DNA of 64,000 bases from Parasporobacterium sp. (GTDB taxonomy: Bacteria; Bacillota; Clostridia; Lachnospirales; Lachnospiraceae). The notes under the pieces are model-generated. The model was not told the DNA's origin. It searched no databases and worked only from the letters and a program-made list of their open reading frames with translations. The position numbers and the translations under genes were made by a program. The stretch is from the NCBI GenBank assembly GCA_017459985.1, contig JAFUBX010000021.1, forward strand, positions 1 to 64,000, read 5' to 3'. Shown here one piece after another: positions 1 to 9,860 of the stretch. How positions within the stretch are numbered: position 1 is the first letter of the stretch; every line of letters begins with the position of its first letter.

Positions 1-470
1 AACCGGTGCCGGAGGCTCGGTCGGTTTCTCTGTTTCTTCATAAGTTGCAGTATAGGTTGCTTCCGCAGAGGCTGCTACGACCTCCGGATCCCATCCCTTG
101 AAGGTGTAGGTATACTTGTCATCCTCCGGTCTTGTCGGGGTCTCTCCGGTATATTCCGGTGTCTTGCCTTCGTCTACAGTTGTTTCTAATAGCGGCGTGC
201 CATCCCAGTTATTCCAGTGAATCTGATAGGTAACCGGTGCCGGAGGCTCGGTCGGTTTCTCTGTCTCTTCATAAGTTGCAGTATAGGTTGCTTCCGCAGA
301 GGCTGCTACGACCTCCGGATCCCATCCCTTGAAGGTGTAGGTATACTTGTCATCTTCCGGTCTTGTCGGGGTCTCTCCTTCATAAACCGGTGTCTGACCT
401 TCTTCTACCGGGGAAGTTGCCAGTTCCGTGCCATCCCAGTTATTCCAGTGAATCGGGTAGATCGTCACCG
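1..470 (-). repeat. 231-bp tandem coding repeat
   Basis: The block starting AACCGGTGCCGGAGGCTCGG at position 1 recurs at 232 with a 231-bp (77-codon) period and only scattered changes. It probably continues beyond the window edge, so copy number is unknown. Confidence 0.8.
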
Positions 471-3400
471 GGATTTCTTCCCACTGGGCGACTAATTCAA
501 TGTCATTCTCCACCGTGATCTGGCTTCCCACGGCTCCTTTATCCCAGCCACTGAACTGCTGGCCTTCAGGTGTAGTGAATCCGCATTCCGGCAGTTCGTA
601 GACAGCACCGGCATCCACAGGCACCGAATCCATCTCGCCGCTTCCGCCGTTGGCATTGAAGCTGACCGTATATTTTGTCACCTCCATCGCAGCTACCAGA
701 GCGACATCTTCCACAATCGGTTCGCTGAAGTCAAACAGCTGCGCGGTGCCTTCGTCGGCCCAGCCCTCGAATTCGAAGCCCTGGATCTCTATCGGACCGG
801 GATCGGTTGCCAGGCTGCCCATCTCAACTTCCTCCGTCGGAGGCGCCAGCTGCGGAGCCTGCTCCACGCTGAAGGTTACATTAAACACCGGGATCTCTTC
901 CCATCCGCCGTAGAGCACCAGATCATCGTTGATCGGGGAACTGAAGTCAAATAAGGTTGTGAAGTCCGGGTCGGTGTACCAGCCCAGGAAATTGTATCCG
1001 TCGGCGGTCGGGTCCGGTTCCGGGCGTGCAATCGTGCTGCCGGCATCCAGGATCATGCCTTCCGGCACATATCCCCGCTCGCTGCTGAAGGACACATCCA
1101 CAAGACGGGTCCACTTTGCATAAATGGAGACATCGGAAGCAACTGCAGCATCAAAGGCATACGGAGTTGTGAAATCCGGATCCGAGTACCAACCATCGAA
1201 ACGATAGCCATCTGCAGACGGAGTCTCCGGCTGCGGAACAGGATTGCCTTCGGTGACCGGTACGGAATAATCCTCTCCGACACCATTCAGGTAGAAGTAT
1301 GCCGTAAAGTTCTGGAGGATTCTCTCCCATTGGGCCGTCAGATACAGATCGGAATACACCGGACTGTCAAAATAGTACGGCTCCCCGTTAAGATACCATC
1401 CCAGGAAAGTATAGCCCTCCCGGCTGATGTCCGGCTGCTGTGCATAATCGCCGTAATTTACAGTCTGCACCGTCGGTTCGCTGCCGTCTCCGGTATTCAG
1501 GTCGTAGCTGACGGTGAACTGGACCGGCGTCCACTTCGCGTAAATAGAAAGATCCGATCCGGCCGGGCTGTCAAAGTAGTACGGCGTTGTAAAATCCGGA
1601 TCCAGGAACCAGCCGTCAAAGCTGTAGCCATCGGCATAGGGATTCTCCGGCTGCGGAACGTAATCCCCTTCCGTTACCGGCACAGAGTAATCCTCCCCAA
1701 CACCATTCAGGTAGAAGTATGCCGTAAAGTTCTGGAGGATCCTCTCCCACTGGGCCGTCAGATACAGGTCGGAATACACCGGGCTGTCGAAATAATACGG
1801 CTCCCCGTTAAGATACCATCCCAGGAAGGTATAGCCGTCCCGGCTGATGTCCGGCTGCGGAGCATAGTCGCCGTAGTTCACAGACTGTACTGTCGGCGCG
1901 CTGCCGTCTCCGGTATTCAGGTCATAGCTGACCGTATACTGGACCGGCGTCCACTTCGCGTAAATAGAAAGATCCGATTCGGCCGGGCTGTCAAAGTAGT
2001 ACGGCGTTGTAAAATCCGGATCCAGGAACCAGCCGTCAAAGCTGTATCCGTCGGCATAGGGATTCTCCGGCTGCGGAACGTAATCCCCTTCCGTCACTGC
2101 CACGGAGTAATCCTCCCCGATCCCATTCAGATAGAAATATGCGGTAAAGTTCTGGGCGACCTTGTCCCACTGGGCGACCAGATACAGATCTGAGGATACC
2201 GTAGAATCAAAATAGTACGGCTCCCCGTTGAGATACCATCCCAGGAAGGTATAGCCGTCCCGGCTGATGTCCGGCTGCGGTGCATAATCGCCGTAGTTTA
2301 CATACTGTACCATCGGATCGCTGCCATCTCCGGTATTCAGGTCATAGCTGACCGTATACTGAACCGGAGTCCACTGTGCATATAAGGTCAGATCCGAAGT
2401 CACCGGAGTGCTGAAATCATACGGCACCAGCGCACCGCTCTCATCGTACCAGTACCAGCCGATAAAGGAATAACCCGGCCGCTCCACGTAGGAGGGCTCG
2501 CTGGCGTAATCATAGGCATTGACCGGGACCGAGGTGGCTCCGCTGCCGTCACCCGCATCATAATAGACCGTATAGACCGTTGGCTCGGTGTATTCCGGCT
2601 GCGGTTCCACGTAGGGTTCCGGCTCCGCATAGGGATCCACATAATCCTCCGGAATTCCCGGCTCTACCTTATAAGTATTGTCCGACTGGAGTGTCTGGGT
2701 ATATCCATAGCTCAGATAGGACTGGGAGATCGGCGTATAGAAAGAACCTCCCGTGATCCCCAGGGAGAGATACTGCCCGTCCACATTCTGGAGGGAGGAC
2801 TCATCGATCCGGTTTCCGTACGCATCCTGGAGCTCAATATAATTGCTGTTGGAGGCGTCGTATTTCCCGCCCTGGATATTCAGGTGCGTTCCGTAGCTGT
2901 CATCCTCTGTAATGCGGAACATCGGTCTGGATGAATTGGTGCTTGTGATCCCGCCGTAGGAATAATTGCCTTCATAATCCTGGCTGTCATAGATCGTGAG
3001 CGTACCGCTGCTGAGCTGCAGCATACCGCCCTCTCCGGTACTGCCGGCTCCGGAATAATCCGGATCCACATATTCCGAAGGATCCCGCAGCCGGATCTGA
3101 TATCCGTTCAGATCCAGGGTCACCGTGCCGCCATACGGAACGGAAACCGTCACAGGATTTGCAATATCCACATCCATCAGGAGTCTCAGCACATCATTGT
3201 CCTGCGCATTATAAAACGCGCTGGTCAGATCCGAATACTGATATCCGTTTATATCAATAATGGACGCTGCGGCAGGTTCCTCATAATACTCCTCCGGGGC
3301 AGGATCGGCATAATCCGTGTCCTCATAGTATCCGTCATCGGAGTATTCCTCCTCATAGTACTCCTCTTCGGAGTACTCGTCAGGAACATCTGCCCATTCC

Positions 3401-3489
3401 TCTTCTGCCATCAATACGCCGGGCGTCAGTGCCAGTATCATCGATACGGACAGAATGACCGCCGACAGCTTTATGAACAGCTTCTTCAT
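1..3489 (-). CDS. Repeat-rich secreted surface protein, 3' end beyond the window
   Basis: An open frame of 1163 codons starts at 3489 (AAAGGAGG eight bases upstream) and runs off the window edge without a stop, so the C-terminus and any wall anchor are not visible. Residues 1-28 are a signal peptide (MKKLFIKLSAVILSVSMILA, then an Ala cleavage region). An acidic Tyr/Glu/Asp-rich stretch follows, then a region with short beta-strand repeats (TVTLDLNGYQI, LTIYDSQ), then a long run of InlB B-repeat / Listeria-Bacteroides repeats of about 70 residues ending in GWY...AQW. Two B-repeats form a 140-residue (420-bp) super-unit repeated nearly three times between about 1324 and 2583. Near the window edge is a 77-residue (231-bp) repeat containing YTFKGWDPEVV and EETEKPTEPPAPV. 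Likely a wall-bound or secreted adhesin; the ligand is unknown. Domain naming is from family pattern, not a search. Confidence 0.85.
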   Translation of the reverse strand, partial: MKKLFIKLSAVILSVSMILALTPGVLMAEEEWADVPDEYSEEEYYEEEYSDDGYYEDTDYADPAPEEYYEEPAAASIIDINGYQYSDLTSAFYNAQDNDVLRLLMDVDIANPVTVSVPYGGTVTLDLNGYQIRLRDPSEYVDPDYSGAGSTGEGGMLQLSSGTLTIYDSQDYEGNYSYGGITSTNSSRPMFRITEDDSYGTHLNIQGGKYDASNSNYIELQDAYGNRIDESSLQNVDGQYLSLGITGGSFYTPISQSYLSYGYTQTLQSDNTYKVEPGIPEDYVDPYAEPEPYVEPQPEYTEPTVYTVYYDAGDGSGATSVPVNAYDYASEPSYVERPGYSFIGWYWYDESGALVPYDFSTPVTSDLTLYAQWTPVQYTVSYDLNTGDGSDPMVQYVNYGDYAPQPDISRDGYTFLGWYLNGEPYYFDSTVSSDLYLVAQWDKVAQNFTAYFYLNGIGEDYSVAVTEGDYVPQPENPYADGYSFDGWFLDPDFTTPYYFDSPAESDLSIYAKWTPVQYTVSYDLNTGDGSAPTVQSVNYGDYAPQPDISRDGYTFLGWYLNGEPYYFDSPVYSDLYLTAQWERILQNFTAYFYLNGVGEDYSVPVTEGDYVPQPENPYADGYSFDGWFLDPDFTTPYYFDSPAGSDLSIYAKWTPVQFTVSYDLNTGDGSEPTVQTVNYGDYAQQPDISREGYTFLGWYLNGEPYYFDSPVYSDLYLTAQWERILQNFTAYFYLNGVGEDYSVPVTEGNPVPQPETPSADGYRFDGWYSDPDFTTPYAFDAAVASDVSIYAKWTRLVDVSFSSERGYVPEGMILDAGSTIARPEPDPTADGYNFLGWYTDPDFTTLFDFSSPINDDLVLYGGWEEIPVFNVTFSVEQAPQLAPPTEEVEMGSLATDPGPIEIQGFEFEGWADEGTAQLFDFSEPIVEDVALVAAMEVTKYTVSFNANGGSGEMDSVPVDAGAVYELPECGFTTPEGQQFSGWDKGAVGSQITVENDIELVAQWEEIPVTIYPIHWNNWDGTELATSPVEEGQTPVYEGETPTRPEDDKYTYTFKGWDPEVVAASAEATYTATYEETEKPTEPPAPVTYQIHWNNWDGTPLLETTVDEGKTPEYTGETPTRPEDDKYTYTFKGWDPEVVAASAEATYTATYEETEKPTEPPAPV
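1324..2583 (-). repeat. 420-bp tandem coding repeat (about three units)
   Basis: Units begin near 1324, 1744 and 2164 with an exact 420-bp period. The first two are nearly identical and the third is more diverged. Each unit encodes two InlB-type B-repeats of the surface protein. Near-identity of the first two suggests a recent duplication or ongoing homogenisation. Confidence 0.85.
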
Positions 3490-3534
3490 CTTTCGTCCTC
3501 CTTTGCAAACAACTCAGAATCGTTATGCGATTTA

Positions 3535-3562
3535 ATCATATATTAAAAATATGAATTTTCAA
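3535..3562 (-). promoter_or_regulatory. Candidate sigma-A promoter of the surface protein gene
   Basis: On the minus strand TTGAAA (3562-3557) and TATGAT (3540-3535) are separated by 16 bases, about 45 bases upstream of the start codon, in an AT-rich stretch. The rest of the gap 3490-3763 shows no gene. Confidence 0.45.
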
Positions 3563-3763
3563 TGTTTATTAATATATTTCGGTCACATTCACAGTTTTTC
3601 TGAGGTCAATTTATACAAGATGACCAATTCTTGCTGTTTTGATTCTTCTACTGCCTATCATGTACCCTTCCTTTTCAAAGTACTACACTTTATATGCGCA
3701 AAAATTTCCGGATCTTAATTTTCTTATGGAAAAAATGCAGAAAATGGATTAATATACTGCCGT

Positions 3764-4636
3764 ATGTCATCCGGAACTGTGAAGAATGAAAAGGCCGCGG
3801 GCCGTATACTGATCCTCTGCACCGCCCTGTTATGGGGGCTTACGGGAGTCTGCGTCAAATCCATCTCCTGGAGTGCCATGTCCATCGTCGCCGTCCGGTG
3901 CTTCATCTCCCTGATCATGCTGCTGATCGTCAAGCGAAGCGTCCGGATCCGGTTCACGAAGACCAATCTGCTGGCCGCTCTCATGATGAGCGTTACCGGC
4001 ATTTTATATGTCCTCGCGGTCAAGCTGACCACCGCCGGCACCGCCATCGTTCTTCAGTATATCGCTCCGATCCTGGTATTTCTGTATTCCGTCTTCTTCC
4101 GGAAGAAAAAGCCCTGGTTCATGGAAGTCATCCTGACCGCAGCGGTATTTGCCGGCTGCGTGCTGTCCTTTGCCGACAGTCTTGACTTCACCCGACTCCT
4201 GGGAAATATCCTGGCGGTCGCGTCCAGCGTCACCTATGCTGCCCAGATCATCCTGATGAACCGGTCGGAGTGTGACACCCAGGACTGCACGCTGATCAGC
4301 AACGGGATCTCCTTCCTGGTCTGCCTGCCCTTCCTGTTCACGGATACGCTGGTCTTCGATTTCAAGAATATCTTCTGGCTTCTGATCCTGGCTGTTTTCC
4401 AGTACGGGATCCCCAATATCCTGTTCTCCATCGGGATCAAAAAGATCGATTCGGTGGAAGCCTCTCTGCTTCTGTGCATCGAGCCGGTATTCAATCCGAT
4501 CCCGGTCGCCATTTTCTGCGGGGAACATATGGGAACGACCGCGATCATCGGATCGGCGGTCGTCATTATCTCCGTTGCGTTATATGGTCTTTTGCCTGCA
4601 CTCAGGAAGAAACTGCATCCCGAGCTGGACTGCTGA
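3764..4636 (+). CDS. EamA/DMT-family permease
   Basis: A 290-residue integral membrane protein with about ten hydrophobic helices arranged as two EamA repeats (roughly residues 13-145 and 150-285). The N-terminal pattern ILCTALLWGLTGVCVK and the central LQYIAPILVFLYS are typical of drug/metabolite-superfamily exporters; substrates in this family are varied (amino acids, purines, toxins) and cannot be told here. No strong ribosome site precedes the ATG at 3764, but no better in-frame start lies upstream. Its stop codon ends one base before the stop of the convergent AI-2E family gene, so the two share no intergenic space. Confidence 0.85.
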   Translation: MSSGTVKNEKAAGRILILCTALLWGLTGVCVKSISWSAMSIVAVRCFISLIMLLIVKRSVRIRFTKTNLLAALMMSVTGILYVLAVKLTTAGTAIVLQYIAPILVFLYSVFFRKKKPWFMEVILTAAVFAGCVLSFADSLDFTRLLGNILAVASSVTYAAQIILMNRSECDTQDCTLISNGISFLVCLPFLFTDTLVFDFKNIFWLLILAVFQYGIPNILFSIGIKKIDSVEASLLLCIEPVFNPIPVAIFCGEHMGTTAIIGSAVVIISVALYGLLPALRKKLHPELDC

Positions 4637-5824
4637 TTACTCCTGCTGCGCAGTCTCCGTATCCTCCTTTACATAGTCCCATCTCTGAAGCCTTTTATCC
4701 ATCCGCTCGTTGATGATAATCGCGAAGATCGCAAAGAACGGAACTCCCAGAAGCATTCCGATCACACCGAACAATCCGCCGCAGATAATAATGGACGCAA
4801 GAACCCACATCGGCCGGAGCCCCGTGGTATCTCCGAACAGCTTGGGCTTGATCAGGTTGGCATCGCAGAACTGGCTGACGATGGAATAAATGATAAACCA
4901 CAAAGCCCCCCAGGGATTCACGATCAGGATCAGGAAGGCTCCGATGATAGCGCCCACGATCGGGCCGAAGGTCGGTATGAAATTGCAGACCCCTACCACC
5001 ACTGCGATCAGGACCGCATAAGGCAGATTCAGGATGATCATGAAGAAATAGCACAGCACCCCGATGATCAGGGAATCCAGCAGGTTGCTGCCAAAGTAGC
5101 GAAGGAAGATCCCGCTGCTTCTGGCACAGATATCCGCAAACCGGATATAGCGGTCCGGTTCCATAATGGAACGGAAAAACCGCTTCAGGGAATTGGTCAG
5201 GTGATGCACATCCAGCAGCATATACAGGGTCAGCATCACCGTCAGCAGGATGTTCAGCAGATTGGAACCTATGCTCATGGCACCGCCGATGATACCTTCG
5301 GTATGCCCGGAGATCCAGGCAACGATGCTGCCTATGAACTCCTGCAGTCCGGAGGATCCGATATTGAGCAGATCGACCCCGAACACATTCAGTTCACTGA
5401 CCTGATCAGAAAGGTAACGGTTCAGCATATCCACAAAGGCCTGCAGATAGCTGTCGAAATGGCTGAGCAGATGAGTCGCGGAAGTTGCGACCTGGCTGAT
5501 GACCACATACAGAAGAACCAGAAGCAGAACCACTATGACCAGAACCACCAGAATCACGCAGAATCCGTGCAGATACCGTCCGCTCCGGATCTTCAGCTTC
5601 CGGAACACCTTCGTTTCCAGGAACTGCACCACAGGATTCAGCAGGAAGGCGATCAGAGCCGCGATGATCACCGGAGCGAGGATTCCCAGAATGAATTTGA
5701 TCCCGTTCCATACAACGCCCAGGTGATTCAGCAGAATATAAAAGAGGATCGCTCCGCATGCCACCAGAAATATCTGCAGGTTTTTGTTATTATTAATCCG
5801 TTCCCTAAATGGTCGTCTGTTCAT
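4637..5824 (-). CDS. AI-2E family transporter (UPF0118/PerM-type)
   Basis: A 395-residue membrane protein with the layout of the AI-2E exporter/PerM family: an N-terminal cluster of helices (about 15-115), a soluble segment containing heptad-like Leu/Asp-rich sequence (about 120-190), and a C-terminal set of helices with VGVCNFIPTFGPIVGAIIG followed by IGMLLGVPFFAIFAI. The family includes the quorum-signal transporter TqsA, but most members have no proven substrate and several work as ion or small-molecule antiporters. The gene is convergent with the EamA permease and ends in an acidic tail. The ribosome site is weak. Confidence 0.85.
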   Translation of the reverse strand: MNRRPFRERINNNKNLQIFLVACGAILFYILLNHLGVVWNGIKFILGILAPVIIAALIAFLLNPVVQFLETKVFRKLKIRSGRYLHGFCVILVVLVIVVLLLVLLYVVISQVATSATHLLSHFDSYLQAFVDMLNRYLSDQVSELNVFGVDLLNIGSSGLQEFIGSIVAWISGHTEGIIGGAMSIGSNLLNILLTVMLTLYMLLDVHHLTNSLKRFFRSIMEPDRYIRFADICARSSGIFLRYFGSNLLDSLIIGVLCYFFMIILNLPYAVLIAVVVGVCNFIPTFGPIVGAIIGAFLILIVNPWGALWFIIYSIVSQFCDANLIKPKLFGDTTGLRPMWVLASIIICGGLFGVIGMLLGVPFFAIFAIIINERMDKRLQRWDYVKEDTETAQQE

Positions 5825-5934
5825 GTCCGTTTCCGAGTCCTGATCGATCAGACTGTGCCGCAGTCTGTAAATGTTCCTGAAACGGCTTTATTATAGCATA
5901 GCCCTCAGAATATGAGAATGCCAAATCTGCGCGG

Positions 5935-8115
5935 TCAGCTCTCCGGGGCCCCGGTTTCATCTCCGGATTCCGTCTCCGGAGTCAGCTTCACCCGCATCGA
6001 AATGGTCCTGGGCGTTTCGATCTGATCAAACCGGATCAGATACGCTCCCTTGTCCGGATCTGTCTGCAGGATCACCCCGGATCCGAGGTATTCATGACGG
6101 ATACGGGTTCCCTCCGGCAGCATCTCTGCCTTCAGATTCTCCGGCAGACACCTCTCCTTCTGATGGATGTATTCCCGGGCATCCGAGATCAAAGTATCAT
6201 GCAGCGGCTGGGTATATTCCAGGATCCCGTCATCGATATCCAGCACAAACCGGGAGGGGTACCGGGGCGTACCGTCGAAATTCCGTCCTTCCCCGCCTGT
6301 CAGGAACAGGCGTTTCTCCGCCCGGGTCATGGCGACAAAGGCCAGGCGGCGCTCCTCCTCCATCCCGTCAAGATCCCGGATCTTGCCGGAAGGGAAGATC
6401 CCCTCATTCATTCCGCAGAGAAATACATATGGAAACTCCAGTCCCTTGGCGGCATGTACGGTCATCAGCCTGACCTTGTCGGAGGTTTCCTCCAGATCCG
6501 TATTGGTAAACAGCGCAATATGGTTCAGATAATGCTGCAGTCCGGTCTCCTCTCCGCAGGTGATCTCGTATTCATAAACGGACTGCTTCAGCTCCGCCAG
6601 ATTGTCCAGCCGCTCCTGGTTTCCTTCCGTCCGCAGCATCATTTCATATCCGCTTTCATTCAGGATGGCGGATAGAAGATCGGAGATCTGCCGTCCCTCT
6701 TGTTCCGCCGAAAACCGCTCGATCAGACGGATGAACTCCCGGGCTTTCGTTCCCCGGAAGATCTCCTGGTCACTGGTCTTACATAATGCCTGATACAACG
6801 TACATTCATGCTCCCGGGCGTACTGCTCCAGAAACTCCATGCGCCTGCGTCCCAGGTTCCGTTTCGGGATATTGGCGATCCGGCGGAAGGACAGATCATC
6901 GCCGGCAGCAATCATCCGCAGATAACTCAGCGCATCCTTGATCTCCGCTCTCCCGAAAAACTGCACTCCGCTGTAGATGTGATAGGGGATCTTTTCTTTC
7001 AGCAGCGCGTCCTCCACCGACCTGGTGACGAAATGCGCCCGGTACAAAACAGCCATTTCCCTGTAGGAAATCCCCTGTTCATGAAGCGCGCGGATCTTCC
7101 CGGCGATCCATTCCGACTCCTTCGCCGCATTAGGCGCAAAATAAAACTGCACCTTCTCTTCATCTCCCCGCATGGGCTCCAGCAGCTTGGGGATCCGCTT
7201 CCGGTTCCGGCTGATCAGGGAATTGACCGCTGCCAGGATCTGCGGAGAGGACCGGTAGTTCTTGAGCATCAGGATCGTCTTCACGTTCCGGTATGCCTTG
7301 TCCAGTTCCAGCAGATACTTGATATTCGCACCTCTCCAGGTGTAGATCGTCTGATCGGGATCTCCGACTACGAACAGGTTCCCGTGATATCCGCACAGCA
7401 CATCCATCAGTTCATACTGCAGACCGTCGATATCCTGAAACTCATCGATCATGATATATTCCAGCCGCTTCTGCCACTTCATGCGGATGGATTCGCTGGT
7501 CCGGAAGATGTAAAGGCAGAACTTGATCAGGTCGTTGTAGTCCAGCCCGAAATTCTTTTTCTCCTGATATAAATATCCATAGAAAATGATATCGTCGGTG
7601 CCTTCCGCCTGTTCGTATTTCTCCCGGAGGGTCTCCAGGGACATGTCGATCATATCCAGATAATACTCCGGTTTCCGGAACAGTTTCTGGATCTCGATCA
7701 TATCCCGGGCATCGGCAAAGGTCCGGTCCCGGAGAGTCAGTCCCCGCTCCTCATAAATGATCCGGAGCATGGAATCGATATCACTGTTATCAAGGACCAC
7801 AAAGCTCTTCGGATACTGCACGGCATAGCTGTCCTCCTGAAGGATCGTCACGCAGAATCCGTGGAAGGTGTTGATGTATCCGGTGTCATTGTCTCCGATC
7901 AGGTTATGAATCCGCTGCCTCATTTCATTTGCAGCCTTATTGGTAAAGGTCACGCACAGGATATTCCCCGGAAGGATTCCCATCTCATTGACCAGAAACG
8001 CAAACCGGTGGGTAAGCGCCCGGGTCTTGCCCGATCCCGCCCCGGCGATGACCCGGATGACCCCTTCGGTGGAGGTGACCGCTTCTGTCTGTTCCTGATT
8101 CAATAAATATTCCAT
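5935..8115 (-). CDS. UvrD/PcrA-like superfamily 1 DNA helicase
   Basis: A 3'-5' ATP-dependent helicase of about 726 residues. Seen motifs: Walker A GAGSGKT (25-31), DEFQDID motif II (224-230), GDPDQTIYTWRG motif III (251-262), LKNYRSS motif IV (284-290), MTVHAAKGLEF motif V (about 551) and VAMTRAEK motif VI (about 594). The last 60 residues (GTRIRHEYLGSGVI...) resemble the Tudor-like tail that in PcrA/UvrD contacts RNA polymerase. An in-frame start at 8271 would add 52 basic residues unlike the family; the start at 8115 puts MEYLLNQEQ at the usual family beginning. Likely repair or replication-transcription conflict helicase. Whether it is the main PcrA or a paralogue cannot be decided, so no symbol is given. 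Confidence 0.85.
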   Translation of the reverse strand: MEYLLNQEQTEAVTSTEGVIRVIAGAGSGKTRALTHRFAFLVNEMGILPGNILCVTFTNKAANEMRQRIHNLIGDNDTGYINTFHGFCVTILQEDSYAVQYPKSFVVLDNSDIDSMLRIIYEERGLTLRDRTFADARDMIEIQKLFRKPEYYLDMIDMSLETLREKYEQAEGTDDIIFYGYLYQEKKNFGLDYNDLIKFCLYIFRTSESIRMKWQKRLEYIMIDEFQDIDGLQYELMDVLCGYHGNLFVVGDPDQTIYTWRGANIKYLLELDKAYRNVKTILMLKNYRSSPQILAAVNSLISRNRKRIPKLLEPMRGDEEKVQFYFAPNAAKESEWIAGKIRALHEQGISYREMAVLYRAHFVTRSVEDALLKEKIPYHIYSGVQFFGRAEIKDALSYLRMIAAGDDLSFRRIANIPKRNLGRRRMEFLEQYAREHECTLYQALCKTSDQEIFRGTKAREFIRLIERFSAEQEGRQISDLLSAILNESGYEMMLRTEGNQERLDNLAELKQSVYEYEITCGEETGLQHYLNHIALFTNTDLEETSDKVRLMTVHAAKGLEFPYVFLCGMNEGIFPSGKIRDLDGMEEERRLAFVAMTRAEKRLFLTGGEGRNFDGTPRYPSRFVLDIDDGILEYTQPLHDTLISDAREYIHQKERCLPENLKAEMLPEGTRIRHEYLGSGVILQTDPDKGAYLIRFDQIETPRTISMRVKLTPETESGDETGAPES

Positions 8116-8323
8116 GGCTTGTTCCCGCTGATACTGATGTCTGCTGCCGGTACATTTCCGTCCGGTGACGGGCCTGCTCTTTGCAGATACCGGCCTGTCT
8201 GCTGCTGATAATTTATTATACAGGAATGCGAACATATGTTCAATATCGCGGCGTGATTTTTTCATTCCCATTTTTCCGGATTCATGTCATAATAAGGAAG
8301 TTATTTTTCACAGGAGTCAGAAA

Positions 8324-9142
8324 ATGAAGTATCAGCTGATCGCATTGGATCTGGACGGAACCGTCCTTACAAACAGCAAACAGGTCACGGAGCGGACGAA
8401 ATCCTCGCTGCGTCTGGCCGCCCGAGCAGGCATGGAAATCGTTCTTGTAACGGGGCGCCCCTTCATGGGTCTTCCCCGGGAACTGACGGATCTGCCCTTT
8501 ATCCGCTATGCGATCACTTCCAACGGCGCCGTTTCTACGGATCTTTCAAACGGGACCCGGCTGCGCAGCGCTCTGATCTCCAACCGGGACGCCTGTGAGA
8601 TCCTGCGTCTGCCGGTGCAGTCCGGCCTGATCTATAATGTATTTCTGGATGGAATCGGATATTGTGATAAACCCTCCTTTGATAAGCTTCTGGGATTTTT
8701 CGTCGGGACTCCGCTGGAAGGTTATGTCCGGGACAGCAGACGCCCCGTCGAGGATGTATTCCGTCTTACCGAAGAGCATCCGGAAGGAGTTGAAAATATC
8801 TGGATCATGGGAAGAGACCGGGAAGAGCGGGACCGGCTGGGTTCTCTGATTCAGAATCAATGGCATCTCAACACGGTATTCACCGCCGGGACGGATGTGG
8901 AGATCGGCGTTCCGGAAGCGGACAAGGGCGCTGCCCTCAGGGACCTGGCATCCTCCCTCGGCATCGGTCGGGATGCGATCCTGGCCTTCGGGGATAATGA
9001 GAATGATCTGGGAATGTTCCGGGCCGCCGGAACCGCCGTTGCCATGGGCAACGCCTCGGATTCTGTCAGACAGTCGGCAGATCTCGTCACCGCCTCCAAT
9101 GAGCAGGACGGCGTCGCCCGGATGATCGAAGAGCTCCTGTGA
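8324..9142 (+). CDS. Cof-type HAD-IIB phosphatase
   Basis: A 272-residue cytoplasmic HAD hydrolase. The catalytic DxDGT motif (DLDGT, residues 9-13), motif II VTGRP and the C-terminal GDNENDLGMF (about 223) that binds Mg are all present, with a C2-type cap between. Such enzymes dephosphorylate sugar phosphates or FMN; the substrate is not readable. The start at 8324 is fixed by CAGGAG ten bases upstream and by the conserved MKYQLIALDLDGT beginning. Transcribed divergently from the helicase. Its last 56 bases overlap, on the opposite strand, the end of the truncated PD-(D/E)XK-like gene. Confidence 0.9.
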   Translation: MKYQLIALDLDGTVLTNSKQVTERTKSSLRLAARAGMEIVLVTGRPFMGLPRELTDLPFIRYAITSNGAVSTDLSNGTRLRSALISNRDACEILRLPVQSGLIYNVFLDGIGYCDKPSFDKLLGFFVGTPLEGYVRDSRRPVEDVFRLTEEHPEGVENIWIMGRDREERDRLGSLIQNQWHLNTVFTAGTDVEIGVPEADKGAALRDLASSLGIGRDAILAFGDNENDLGMFRAAGTAVAMGNASDSVRQSADLVTASNEQDGVARMIEELL

Positions 9143-9809
9143 TCATAGAAAATAATGCCGGGTGATCCATCATCCCGAAATGTTCATGAATATATTCTTT
9201 CCGGGTCCGGACGTTGAGGATCCGGAAATCCGGCCTCCAGATCTTTCCGTTATTGAGCTTATAAGGATATTCATACATGTACGGAATATCTTTTGTATGA
9301 AGCATATCTGCAATGATTTTTTCTGACTTTGACCTGACCCGCTCTCTTCTTATTGTATAATACTCCGGCGCTCCTTCCTGAAATTCCCCGGGCAGATAGA
9401 CCACAGCCCGCCACCTTTCTGCGAAGGTTCGATTATCGATCACGTCTGTCTGAATAAAACTCCTCTGATCCTGCGGCAGCTCTTTATATAGGTTTTTCAG
9501 CGCCTCCGGATCGTACTTTTTCAAAAAACGCTCAATCGCCTTTTTCTGCTCTTCCGCTGCCTGAAGAATCTTCCTGTCGTACTGCTTCTGCATCAGCCTT
9601 TCAGCCAGCTCCGAATCTTCTTTCCTGATATAGGTCCTTTGCTCATTTTCTCCATCGCTGAAGCAGTGATAATAGAAGCTGTTCCCATGCTGAATCGACC
9701 TGCGGATGCTCCCCTCCGGCGCCTTTTTCAGCCGTTCCCCACTTCTTCTTATAATTTCCTGCAGATTCTTACTCTCTGCTTCCAGATTCCTGATCAGTTC
9801 CTGCTTCAT
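9087..9809 (-). CDS. PD-(D/E)XK-like hypothetical protein, C-terminally truncated
   Basis: A 240-residue protein with an N-terminal coiled-coil-like half and a C-terminal nuclease-like core: SKSE (about 160), a Tyr-rich strand, RPDF (about 193) and HEHFGMM (about 208). The same order SKAE-PDF-WEHFGM occurs in the paralogue at 33100-33687, and this Glu...PD...E pattern is that of PD-(D/E)XK-fold proteins. After HEHFGMMDHPA the frame reads 22 residues unrelated to the paralogue, which continues about 50 residues further. The 3' end therefore seems lost, and the frame now ends inside the convergent HAD gene. AAAGGAG precedes both a GTG (9812) and this ATG. May be a remnant. Two hairpins lie just upstream at 9861-9949. 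Confidence 0.6.
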   Translation of the reverse strand: MKQELIRNLEAESKNLQEIIRRSGERLKKAPEGSIRRSIQHGNSFYYHCFSDGENEQRTYIRKEDSELAERLMQKQYDRKILQAAEEQKKAIERFLKKYDPEALKNLYKELPQDQRSFIQTDVIDNRTFAERWRAVVYLPGEFQEGAPEYYTIRRERVRSKSEKIIADMLHTKDIPYMYEYPYKLNNGKIWRPDFRILNVRTRKEYIHEHFGMMDHPALFSMITGALRSSGRRRPAHWRR

Positions 9810-9860
9810 CACACTTTTCTCCTTTTCTGCTTTGCCTTGTTCTCTTGCTGACTTTCTCTT

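Noticed and set aside
8116..8271. N-terminal 52-residue extension of the helicase
   Set aside because: Basic, unlike the family, and the conserved start of helicases of this type lies at 8115.
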